From Granulicella sp. S156 (lineage in GTDB: Bacteria; Acidobacteriota; Terriglobia; Terriglobales; Acidobacteriaceae): a stretch of DNA of 64,000 bases. Each line of letters starts with the position of its first letter. The first letter of the stretch is position 1. The translations under genes and the position numbers were made by a program. Of this stretch, positions 9,567-17,608 are shown piece by piece. The stretch lies in the NCBI RefSeq assembly GCF_009766105.1, contig NZ_LMUH01000026.1, positions 187,966-251,965 of the forward strand, written 5' to 3'. The notes under the pieces were generated by a model. It did no database searches. It was not told the origin of the DNA and was given only the letters and a program-made list of their open reading frames with translations.

Positions 9567-9581
9567 CTGTTGAATCAACAG
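9567..9581. promoter_or_regulatory. Perfect 15-bp palindrome upstream of TonB-dependent receptor
   Basis: CTGTTGA-A-TCAACAG is a perfect 7-1-7 inverted repeat, 73 bp before the ATG of the receptor gene. Size and position fit a repressor operator, for example of LacI or GntR type. The protein that would bind it is unknown. Confidence 0.5.
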
Positions 9582-9653
9582 GTACTGCGTAGCCATCGCA
9601 GTGCAGTAGAACTCGACCGGCCATTGGTATGAAGTATTTCAGGAGGCAACACG

Positions 9654-12600
9654 ATGAAGAAGTTGAGCAGCATGATCGGGATACTGGTTGGGACCTGCAT
9701 GATCCTGGCTTCAGGAGGTATCCTCTTCCCGTCTTATGTAGCCCTTGCACAATCGGTACGAGGATCTCTGTCAGGAAGCGTTCTGGACCAGTCGGGAGCG
9801 GCGATTCCGGGAGCTAAGATCACCGTTCGCGACCCCAATACAGGCGTAACGCGAGCCACGGTTTCGAGCGCTGAAGGTTCCTATCGCCTTCCCGAGCTGA
9901 ATCTGGGCTCCTATGATGTCACGGCATCAGCTACTGGTTTTTCGACGCTCGTCCAGCATGGAGTACAGATTACGATCGGAGATGTGTCCGCCCTGAATCT
10001 GACGCTTAAGGCGGGCAGCAGCGATACGACGATCAACGTGGATGCTTCCGCGCCGAACGTTGAGACGCAATCATCTGACGTTAGTGGAACCATACAGTTT
10101 CGGCAGATCATAGACCTGCCACTTGCGCTTGGTGGAGTTGGTGCTTTTCGCTCGCCGGAAGCTTTTGAATTCTTGCTGCCCGGGACAACAGGCCCTGGGT
10201 CGGGGAACAGCTTCAACGGCATTTATACCTTGAAGATCGCGGGCGGACAGTCGTTTGCCAACGAAGACCTGCTCGATGGAGCAAGCCAGACGAGAAGTGA
10301 AAATGGTTCCTCGTTCGATGAAGAGTCGCCATCCGTGGAAGCAATTCAGGAGTTCAAGATTACGACCGGCATTCCCGCGGCGGAGTATGGGCGGAATACC
10401 GGTGGCATCGAGAGCTTCGTGACAAAGGGAGGCACGAACAACTATCACGGTACGATCTTCGACATCTTCAGGAATGAAGCGCTCGACGCAAACACCTGGT
10501 TCAATAATGGAAATCTAGCCTTGAACTGCGCGGGCCCGAACAATACTCCTCAGTGCGCCAGCCTGTATAGAAGGCCAGACGACAAGCAAAATGATTATGG
10601 AGGAACACTAGGTGGCCCGGTAAGTATTCCGCATGTCTTCAGTGGTACCGATAAGCTCTTCTTCTTTTTCGCCTGGGAGCAACTCAAGCGGAGAGTCGGG
10701 GGAACGCAGATCAGCAGTGTGCCGACTCTTGCCGAACGAGGAGGGGATTTTACAGATCTTTACAATCCGGCGGCACCGCCGGCCACTGGCAGCACGGCTA
10801 TTAATCCTTGTGATGGCCTGCCAGTTTATCCCGGTGAGATATTCGACCCTTCAACACAACGGATTGTGAATGGAACACCATGCCGGTCCGCCTTCAAGGG
10901 AAACGTGATTCCGCAGCAGAGTTTCAGTGTGGTAGGGAAGAACATCCTCAATCACATTCCTGCTCCCACGACGTCTGGTCTTTATAACAACTACTTTTAT
11001 GCCAGTTCGATCCCGATTACGAACAGCACGTACACCGTTCGGATCGATGCCAGCCCTTCGCCCCGGCACAAAATTTTTGTGTCTTACTCTACACGTGACA
11101 ATCTCCGCACCTGCTGCGCAACGCCCCTTCTTCCTTATCCTGAAGATTCTGGTACCTGGCAGCAGAACTTCGAGACTCATCTTGGCCGCGCTGGTTGGGA
11201 CTTCATCATTACACCCAACGTTTTGAACCACTTCAATTTCGGCTATAACCACACGAACAGCTCCAACTTTGCCTATCCGACCTTTAACAACATCAATTAC
11301 ACGCAGCAACTTGGAATTTCCAATGCACCTTTTTCCAAAAACTTTCCAGGTGTCAATTTCGACTCTCGGGATCAATACCGCAACTTGGGCAATTCGTTGA
11401 ACAATGATTGGGTTGACAGCGGGTTCCGTTTCAATGACAGCGTAAGCATAGCCAAAGGGCGTAACAACTTAAAGTTCGGGGGAGATTTCCGTATTCAGCA
11501 GTTTTCACCGCTGTCCTATCCAACATCTACCCTGACCTACGATCGCGCGCAGACGGCATCGGATCCTTCGAATTCGGAGCTTGACGGTAACAGCCTGGCA
11601 AGCCTTCTCCTCGGTCAGGTCTCAAACGGCAACTTTGGTGCAGGAGTGAATTCGACGCAGCCGCGATGGACATCGTTCTACTATGCGTTGTTTGCCCAGG
11701 ATGACTTAAAGGTTAGCGACAAGTTGACCTTGAACCTGGGTGTCCGCTGGGATGTGGATGTCCCTCGCACGGAAGCCCACAACAACACGTCCAATTTCAG
11801 CCCTACAGCGATCGATCCAGAGTATGGCATCCCAGGAGCTCTCGTCTTCGGTACAACGTACAAAGGAAATACTCGTTGGGCTGACACCTACTACAAGGAT
11901 ATTGCACCTCGAGTCGGATTCGCGTTTACTCCGTATTCAAATGGATTGACCGTGTTTCGCGGTGGGGCGGCTATTGTCTATGGTCCGCTGCTGTATGCCG
12001 ATGACGGCAATGGCATGAATGCTGGTTACAAGATTCAGCCTGTGTTCACAAGCAGTGATGGCTTTTCGCCATCGTTCTTGAGCGATAAGGGTTTCCCCGC
12101 CTATGCCCAACCGCCCAATCTGGACCCAGGCATCTTCAACGGTCAGCCCCTGAGCGACAATTACATCAAGTCCTCATTCGGCAAACCTGCGGAACTCTTT
12201 GAGTGGAGCTTCCAGCTTCAGCAGCAGCTTGCACAGGACCTCATCCTCGAAGTCGGCTATCTGGGCAACAAGGCGCAGAATCTTCGTTCGACTCTGCAGA
12301 ACATCAACAATATTCCTTTGAGTGCGTTCAGCCTGGGCAATGAACTGAATGCCGGTGTAGCAGGGAACACTGTGGGAGTGGCTGCCCCATTTTCAGGGTT
12401 CTTCTCCTTGTGGGGTGCAGGAGCGCCAATCAATCACGCCCTTCGTCCTTTCGCTCAGTATTCTGCGATCGACTCAGGCTGCTGCCTCCAGAACGTAGGT
12501 ATGTCGACTTACAATGCGCTCCTTGTATCTCTTAGCCGGCGCTTCCGCAATGGATTCTCTTTGCAGGCCTCCTACACCTGGGAGAAGAATCTGACGGATG

Positions 12601-13280
12601 CCGAAAGCGCGGTTCCGGGCGTAGTCCCAACGAACATACAGAATCCGACCAATCTTCACCAGGAAAAGGCTCTCGCCGCAGAAGACCTGCCACAAACCGT
12701 TGTGCTAGCCCCGCTGTATCAATTGCCCTTTGGCAAAGGAAAGGCATACCTGAACCACGGACTTTCGAACTACATTGCTGGAGGTTGGGAGGTCGGTACG
12801 GTTCAGCGTTACGAGTCCGGGCAAACGGTGGAATTCTGCTGCGCAACCTCAATTCCCGGTTGGGATAACGACATACGTTACAACCGCAATCCAGCACAGT
12901 CTCTTGCGAGCGCGGCCTACCGTTCAGGTCATCTCAATCCATTTATCCCAGGGAGGAATAGCTACTTCAATCCTGCTGCCTTTATTGATCCCAACAGTAC
13001 TGCTGTCCGGGGTACCGGAGCCTATACCTTTGGCAACATGCCAAGGAACACAGGAGAGGTGAGGAGCCAGAAATTTTTCAACGAGGACGTGAGCATATCG
13101 AAGACCACGCCGATCCGCGACGGTGTGACTTTTGTGTTCAAGGGAGAGTTGTTGAATGTACTCAATCGCCACCAGTTCGCGGTGCCGGACACAAATCCAA
13201 CGGACTCTTCTTTTGGTGTGCCGACTTCAACCGTTGCCCTCCCAAGGAACGTGCAGTTCACGGCTCGTGTCAGTTTCTGA
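9654..13280 (+). CDS. TonB-dependent receptor, Oar-like, with carboxypeptidase-regulatory-like domain
   Basis: A 1208-residue outer-membrane receptor. A signal peptide (to about residue 33) precedes a carboxypeptidase-regulatory-like beta sandwich (about 36-125; GSLSGSVLDQSGAAIPGAKITV, GSYRLPELNLGSYDVTA), then a plug-like region, then a long beta barrel that ends in phenylalanine (FTARVSF), as outer-membrane barrels usually do. Such Oar/SusC-like proteins take up large substrates, often oligosaccharides, using TonB energy. No SusD-type lipoprotein is encoded beside it. It lies between GH54 and GH51 arabinofuranosidase genes, so arabino-oligosaccharide import is a reasonable inference. An AGGAGG Shine-Dalgarno 6 nt upstream fixes the ATG at 9654. 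Confidence 0.93.
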   Translation: MKKLSSMIGILVGTCMILASGGILFPSYVALAQSVRGSLSGSVLDQSGAAIPGAKITVRDPNTGVTRATVSSAEGSYRLPELNLGSYDVTASATGFSTLVQHGVQITIGDVSALNLTLKAGSSDTTINVDASAPNVETQSSDVSGTIQFRQIIDLPLALGGVGAFRSPEAFEFLLPGTTGPGSGNSFNGIYTLKIAGGQSFANEDLLDGASQTRSENGSSFDEESPSVEAIQEFKITTGIPAAEYGRNTGGIESFVTKGGTNNYHGTIFDIFRNEALDANTWFNNGNLALNCAGPNNTPQCASLYRRPDDKQNDYGGTLGGPVSIPHVFSGTDKLFFFFAWEQLKRRVGGTQISSVPTLAERGGDFTDLYNPAAPPATGSTAINPCDGLPVYPGEIFDPSTQRIVNGTPCRSAFKGNVIPQQSFSVVGKNILNHIPAPTTSGLYNNYFYASSIPITNSTYTVRIDASPSPRHKIFVSYSTRDNLRTCCATPLLPYPEDSGTWQQNFETHLGRAGWDFIITPNVLNHFNFGYNHTNSSNFAYPTFNNINYTQQLGISNAPFSKNFPGVNFDSRDQYRNLGNSLNNDWVDSGFRFNDSVSIAKGRNNLKFGGDFRIQQFSPLSYPTSTLTYDRAQTASDPSNSELDGNSLASLLLGQVSNGNFGAGVNSTQPRWTSFYYALFAQDDLKVSDKLTLNLGVRWDVDVPRTEAHNNTSNFSPTAIDPEYGIPGALVFGTTYKGNTRWADTYYKDIAPRVGFAFTPYSNGLTVFRGGAAIVYGPLLYADDGNGMNAGYKIQPVFTSSDGFSPSFLSDKGFPAYAQPPNLDPGIFNGQPLSDNYIKSSFGKPAELFEWSFQLQQQLAQDLILEVGYLGNKAQNLRSTLQNINNIPLSAFSLGNELNAGVAGNTVGVAAPFSGFFSLWGAGAPINHALRPFAQYSAIDSGCCLQNVGMSTYNALLVSLSRRFRNGFSLQASYTWEKNLTDAESAVPGVVPTNIQNPTNLHQEKALAAEDLPQTVVLAPLYQLPFGKGKAYLNHGLSNYIAGGWEVGTVQRYESGQTVEFCCATSIPGWDNDIRYNRNPAQSLASAAYRSGHLNPFIPGRNSYFNPAAFIDPNSTAVRGTGAYTFGNMPRNTGEVRSQKFFNEDVSISKTTPIRDGVTFVFKGELLNVLNRHQFAVPDTNPTDSSFGVPTSTVALPRNVQFTARVSF

Positions 13281-13290
13281 TAATGCTGGA

Positions 13291-13328
13291 GCGCCGAGCC
13301 AGGCAGTTATGACTGCCTGGCTCAGCGC
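13291..13328 (+). terminator. Hairpin terminator after TonB-dependent receptor
   Basis: GCGCCGAGCCAGGCAGT (13291-13307) pairs with ACTGCCTGGCTCAGCGC (13312-13328) with one mismatch and a 4-nt loop, followed by TTCTTCGGCTTT. It lies 10 bp after the receptor stop. It may end or attenuate transcription before the GH51 gene. Confidence 0.8.
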
Positions 13329-13436
13329 TTCTTCGGCTTTCCAAGAACCAGATGGTACGCTATTGTCCCGATGGGATGGCATCGATCCTCGTCTTCTCGA
13401 TCCTCGTTTTATGTACGAAAGAAAAAATCATTGAAT

Positions 13437-15500
13437 ATGAAGATCCTCGGTAAATCGGCAGTAGCGCTCATCAAGTTTTTTACGTTACTTTGTTTCGCGG
13501 TATCAGCGGCATCCCTCGCTTGGTCTCAGATGTCGGAGTCTTCGACGGGGGGGCAGGCCAGGCCGATCGTGATTCGAGTCAGTCGTCCCGGTACGCGGCA
13601 GGATATAGCATCCACTCTTTTTGGAAGTTTTCTGGAACCAATTGGTCATTCCACATACGGCGGCCTTTGGGCCAACGTTGTGGAGAACCCCTCCTTTGAA
13701 GAAGGACTCTGGTCTGCGGAGAATCTAGAAGCACAGTGGAATGCCCACGCCGAACTTCGCGCAGCATCGTCACTCGGTTTGCCAACCCCATGGGAGCCGC
13801 TCTATGCAGCCGAGGGCAGCCGTTATGCTCCCGTGCGAGGAGATGCGGCGAATTCTGCACAATCCATTCTCCTGATGTCACTTCCGGACAAGGAGGTGGG
13901 CATGCTGGAGCAGGTGTACCTTCCTGTCCAGCGCGAGCTGAAGTACAGCGGCAGCCTGTGGCTGAAGCATGTCGATGGGGACGATAAGGTGAAGCTCTCC
14001 TTGCGCCGTCACGCACATCCAACGGAAGTGCTTGCTGCAAGTGTCGTGCAGGCGCCATCGGATGCCTGGGCGAAGTACACCTTTCACCTCGAGTTGAAAT
14101 CGGGACAAGTGGCACCCCTTGAACCTGTAGACCTGGTGATCTCTCTCGAGGGCGATGCTCGTGTGCTCGTGGACAACATCGGTTTGAACCCTGACGACGC
14201 GGTGGATGGCATGGATCCAGAGGTGCTGACGCTGGCACGGGAACTACATTCCCCGGCGGTTCGCTTCGGAGGCAACTTCACCTCCGCGTATAACTGGCAT
14301 GACGGCGTTGGGCCACTGGACACTCGCGTTAGTAAATTGAATCTGGCCTGGGGCATACCGGAGTACAACACCTTCGGCACAGGCGAGTTCCTCCGCTTCT
14401 GCGAGCTCATCCAGGCAAAGCCGCAGATTGCACTGAATCTGGGTACAGGAACACCGAGCGAAGCGGCTGATTGGGTCAGCTTCGTCAATGCTCATTGGGC
14501 CGATCATCGCGGAGGCCTAACCTGGGAACTGGGGAATGAACTTTGGGGAGACTACCAGGTGGGCTATCCTGCGGCGTCGCTCGCTGCTGCTACAACCCTG
14601 GCGAATAGCAACGCTGTCCACAAGGTTGATCCGAACGCTCATCTGATTGCGACCGGTGGTGACGGAGGTCAGTTTCAGGAGTGGAACGCGCAGCAGCTTA
14701 CAAATCCTGCTGACAGCTTCGATTATCTTTCCAGTCACTTCATCGTGACCGAAAATGTGCTTCTTCCCGAGGCTACAAACGAATTCCGCACGATGGCGAT
14801 GCTCGCCGTCCCCTGGGGGCTGTCAGATCGAATCCATGCGATGAAGCAGCAGGCTGTGGAGGCTCACCGGCCCAAGGTGCAGTTTGCCTTTACCGAATGG
14901 CTGATGATTGCCAACAGCCATTCGGTACCGAACTACAACAATATGGGAGGCGCCGTTTTTGCCGGCGGATTCCTGAATGCGATGATGCGTAACTCGGATG
15001 CTGTGTCGATCGCCAATATGACGGGAATCCTCGAGTTTGGTGGGATATGGAAGAACCGGGGGCAGGTATATGCCTCGCCCGCCTACTGGGTGCTGCGTGC
15101 CTACGCAAAGGCAAAGCCCCGCACCCTCCTCAGGGTCGACTCCACTTCGCCAACCTTCAATATCTCGAAGGGACTCACTCAGCTACCAGAGATCGTGGGT
15201 GCACCGTATCTCGATGTAGTCGCGGCCCTATCCGACGACGGAAGCAGGCTGTTGCTGTTGTGCGTCAATCGCCATGTTACACGTCCTGAATCCGCTGTCA
15301 TCGACCTTAGTGCCTTTGGAGTGGATAGTGGGCTCGCTCAGGTGACGACCATCGCCGGCGACGGCATCCTTGCCGAGAACGACGAATACAACCCGGACCG
15401 TGTGACCGCTGTGACACATGCCGCGAGATTCTCGGCTAAACAGTCCTACACCTTTCCGAACGCCAGCGTGACGGTGATAGAAATTCCACTCAAGAATTGA
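13437..15500 (+). CDS. Secreted GH51 alpha-L-arabinofuranosidase
   Basis: A 687-residue protein. The ATG at 13437 is preferred over the upstream one at 13371 because it directly opens a signal peptide (MKILGKSAV to about SLAWSQ); the ribosome-binding site is weak. The N-terminal part (TLFGSFLEPIGHSTYGGLW, NPSFEEGLW) and the central barrel (SPAVRFGGNFTSAYNWHDGVGP) are typical of GH51. Catalytic glutamates are E368 (acid/base, ELGNELWG) and E487 (nucleophile, AFTEWLM). A carbohydrate-binding-like insertion of about 130 residues separates the N-terminus from the barrel. The enzyme releases arabinofuranose from oligo- or polysaccharides. It pairs functionally with the GH54 gene upstream and the receptor between them. 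Confidence 0.93.
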   Translation: MKILGKSAVALIKFFTLLCFAVSAASLAWSQMSESSTGGQARPIVIRVSRPGTRQDIASTLFGSFLEPIGHSTYGGLWANVVENPSFEEGLWSAENLEAQWNAHAELRAASSLGLPTPWEPLYAAEGSRYAPVRGDAANSAQSILLMSLPDKEVGMLEQVYLPVQRELKYSGSLWLKHVDGDDKVKLSLRRHAHPTEVLAASVVQAPSDAWAKYTFHLELKSGQVAPLEPVDLVISLEGDARVLVDNIGLNPDDAVDGMDPEVLTLARELHSPAVRFGGNFTSAYNWHDGVGPLDTRVSKLNLAWGIPEYNTFGTGEFLRFCELIQAKPQIALNLGTGTPSEAADWVSFVNAHWADHRGGLTWELGNELWGDYQVGYPAASLAAATTLANSNAVHKVDPNAHLIATGGDGGQFQEWNAQQLTNPADSFDYLSSHFIVTENVLLPEATNEFRTMAMLAVPWGLSDRIHAMKQQAVEAHRPKVQFAFTEWLMIANSHSVPNYNNMGGAVFAGGFLNAMMRNSDAVSIANMTGILEFGGIWKNRGQVYASPAYWVLRAYAKAKPRTLLRVDSTSPTFNISKGLTQLPEIVGAPYLDVVAALSDDGSRLLLLCVNRHVTRPESAVIDLSAFGVDSGLAQVTTIAGDGILAENDEYNPDRVTAVTHAARFSAKQSYTFPNASVTVIEIPLKN

Positions 15501-15506
15501 GACCTA

Positions 15507-15534
15507 CCGCCAAGGTGAAGGGTTCACGTGGCGG
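15507..15534. terminator. Hairpin between convergent genes
   Basis: CCGCCA (15507-15512) pairs with TGGCGG (15529-15534), and inside it GTGAA pairs with TTCAC around a GGG loop. It sits in the 66-bp gap between the convergent GH51 gene and the malectin regulator gene, so it could act for both strands. No strong T-run follows. Confidence 0.5.
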
Positions 15535-15566
15535 ACTCAAGGAAGAGTGAGATAAAACAGGGAACT

Positions 15567-17096
15567 CTAATCTTCGGGCTCTACCTGGATCGCGTTAATA
15601 AGTGGATAGTTCGTGTCCGGTGCGAAAGATAGTTCCAGCATGCCGTGAGACGTAGACTTTATATGATCAAAGGTTACGAGAACCATGCCGTCCTTCTGAT
15701 CTCTTGCAATGTCGAAGTCTTTTAGTAAGGTCACACCGTTGCAGTAGACATCAAATACTCGACTCCCCACGCCGCCTGGGCCACCATTGTTTTTGCCAAA
15801 CCATCCTTCGGAAAAATACAACCTAACTTTGTATTCTTTGCCCACAACAACGGGAATGAGATAGCGAAAATGTCCATATCGCTCCCATTCGAAGAGTTTC
15901 GAGTTCGCGGCCTTGGGTAGATTATCTGAATGAAATGCCCGCCTGCCCCCCTGGAAGAAACGTTCTGGAAGCCAGGTGTTCCCCTGGTCATCGTGAAACA
16001 TCGCGGGACCAGCAAGCATCCGCAACGGAAGTCCACCATCTGAATTGGACGGCGCAATCTCGGCAGCGTTAACAAACGAGCCATCTGAAGTAAAGTCCAA
16101 ATGGATCGTGCCGTCATCCATCGGGTGAATTCCCGCATACACTTTGCCAACTACGACATCATCTCCACCTGCTTCGTCAACGATATCCAAGGCCGCCGTT
16201 GCAGCATTGTTAATCGAGAGATCTACCTGTCGCGCTGCTTCTTTATCTCCTGCGGTGTCGGCGAATAGCAGCTGAAGTTGATAGCTTCCTGGAGGGACGG
16301 GAATCCTGCATTGGAATTTGCCCTCGCGCCCCTCTTGAAACAGCGCCGGATCGTCAGTGCCTTGTATTTCGCGGTTCGGATGGGAAAAGGTTGAGCCGCC
16401 TTTGCAGTATTGGTCCGTAAGCCATGTTTGTCCAGCAACATCCACATAAGGGTGCGAGGTTACGCCAAAACGGACGCGGATGGCTCGATCCTGCGCTGTC
16501 CCAACAGGTTCTGCAGGCACCGAATTACCGGCAGCCTTTGCTGCGGACACAAGACTTTCCTGTGTGCCTGATTGCTTGTGTCTTAAGAGATTGCTCCCCA
16601 GTAACAACAGAGCGGCTGCTCCGACAAGAGCCAAGCATCCCCAGATTATTCTTCTGGGAAGACTTGTAGGGGGTATGCCCTCCAGAGGTTCCTCTAGCGC
16701 TGGTAAGGTCTCGCGAGGGGCTGCAGGTGGCATGCTTGTCGATCTCTTGCGCTCAAACTGCAGAACATATTTACCCGCTGGCAGCCGAATCTGTATGGGG
16801 TGGTCGGCACCTGTCGTGGCGTAATACTGTTCCAGTTTTTTCCGCAATGTGTGAGCCGAGACGCGCACGATGGTATCTGATTGAGGATCGAACTGCTCCT
16901 GTCGATGCAGCGCCTGGACGGCAATACTATATTCCTTGATCTGTTCAGTGTTTCCGGCAAAGTGTTGTTCCGCTACGAACTCCAGGAACTTCCGCAAATT
17001 GGAAGCTTTGTCCAGAAGGCCCGACTGAAGCACGGCTTGAAGTTCCTGCCATTCTTCTTCCTGCGCAGCATTTATTGGGGGATTCGCCAAGACCAT
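15567..17096 (-). CDS. Membrane regulator with winged-helix-like N-terminus and two periplasmic malectin domains
   Basis: A 509-residue protein. Residues 15-115 form a domain common in acidobacterial regulators: a helical part (LRKFLEFVAEQHFAGNTEQIKEY), then FDPQSDTIVRVSAHTLRKKLEQYY and a hairpin-like PIQIRLPAGKYVLQFE. The end resembles the recognition helix and wing of OmpR/CadC-type DNA-binding domains (inference). A Pro-rich linker leads to one transmembrane helix (about 150-170). The remainder holds two malectin-type carbohydrate-binding domains (about 207-350 and 352-507; GQTWLTDQYCKGGSTFS, GNTWLPERFFQGGRRAF). The layout fits a one-component sensor that reads glycan in the periplasm and acts on DNA in the cytoplasm. 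An open frame extends 35 codons upstream, but GGAGGA 10 nt before 17096 decides the start. It is divergent from an operon of malectin-bearing enzymes. Confidence 0.8.
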   Translation of the reverse strand: MVLANPPINAAQEEEWQELQAVLQSGLLDKASNLRKFLEFVAEQHFAGNTEQIKEYSIAVQALHRQEQFDPQSDTIVRVSAHTLRKKLEQYYATTGADHPIQIRLPAGKYVLQFERKRSTSMPPAAPRETLPALEEPLEGIPPTSLPRRIIWGCLALVGAAALLLLGSNLLRHKQSGTQESLVSAAKAAGNSVPAEPVGTAQDRAIRVRFGVTSHPYVDVAGQTWLTDQYCKGGSTFSHPNREIQGTDDPALFQEGREGKFQCRIPVPPGSYQLQLLFADTAGDKEAARQVDLSINNAATAALDIVDEAGGDDVVVGKVYAGIHPMDDGTIHLDFTSDGSFVNAAEIAPSNSDGGLPLRMLAGPAMFHDDQGNTWLPERFFQGGRRAFHSDNLPKAANSKLFEWERYGHFRYLIPVVVGKEYKVRLYFSEGWFGKNNGGPGGVGSRVFDVYCNGVTLLKDFDIARDQKDGMVLVTFDHIKSTSHGMLELSFAPDTNYPLINAIQVEPED

Positions 17097-17608
17097 GTGG
17101 TAATGCTCCTCCAAGTTACAGCGGGGATCATTATAACGATCAAAAATGGACATGAGCGATTTCATTAACGTCATCGTTAACGTTGTTATTAACGAATTCA
17201 CTGCGGATCAGAAACGCCATAGCCATGTCTCTATGGCCCAAGCCTAGGGCGAGCCTAAGTAGAACATTCGTAAATACGTTACGGCAGGTTAAAACGGCGT
17301 CAAATGAAGCCGATGGATTGGCTTGCTAGAACCTCTTGGATCTCGCCTTATCCGTGAATGAACGGCGACTCACTTGTCAGATGGGCACCCGTTCCCACAG
17401 TGTCACAACATTACATATGTCAGCGTTGCGAACGCCGCAAATCGAAGGTGTTGGCAAACGGAGCCTCATGTACCCCCAAAACCATTCCACCGAAGCTGTT
17501 CTTAGTCCTCGCAGCTCAACGCCTGCGAACCCGAAGCTCGATCCGGAGACTATCCAAAATAGATACCTGGAGGGTTGTCCTTGGGGCATTGGCAGCTGTC
17601 GGTCGGTT
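17097..17608. other. Divergent control region: malectin regulator / malectin-enzyme operon
   Basis: The region between the regulator start and the preferred start of the first operon gene. It contains the triple TTAACG repeat (listed separately), an inverted repeat GCCATAG-N8-CTATGGC (17216-17237) and CGTAA-N5-TTACG (17269-17283). From 17336 onward the region is open in the frame of the downstream gene, so part of it could be coding if translation starts earlier. The composition there does not look like a conserved domain. Confidence 0.5.
17165..17194. promoter_or_regulatory. Three TTAACG repeats at exact 12-bp spacing
   Basis: TTAACG occurs at 17165-17170, 17177-17182 and 17189-17194, a period of 12 bp. 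The middle copy extends to TTAACGTTG, the same half-site seen in the 26-bp palindromes at 39313 and 41185. The repeats lie 69-98 bp upstream of the malectin regulator start and face the malectin-enzyme operon on the other side. They are a candidate binding site for the regulator itself. Confidence 0.55.

Larger units (their letters stand above)
9088..9653. other. Intergenic region with terminator and nested palindromes
   Basis: A 566-bp gap between the GH54 gene and the TonB-dependent receptor gene. It holds a strong hairpin just after the GH54 stop, a cluster of overlapping inverted repeats at 9395-9436 and a perfect short palindrome at 9567-9581 (listed separately). No small gene is supported; the 60-codon and 75-codon minus frames look like noise. 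Confidence 0.6.

Noticed and set aside
17336-17608. N-terminal extension of the first operon protein
   Set aside because: It would place a signal peptide 91 residues inside the protein, and no start in this stretch has a ribosome-binding site; kept only as an alternative.
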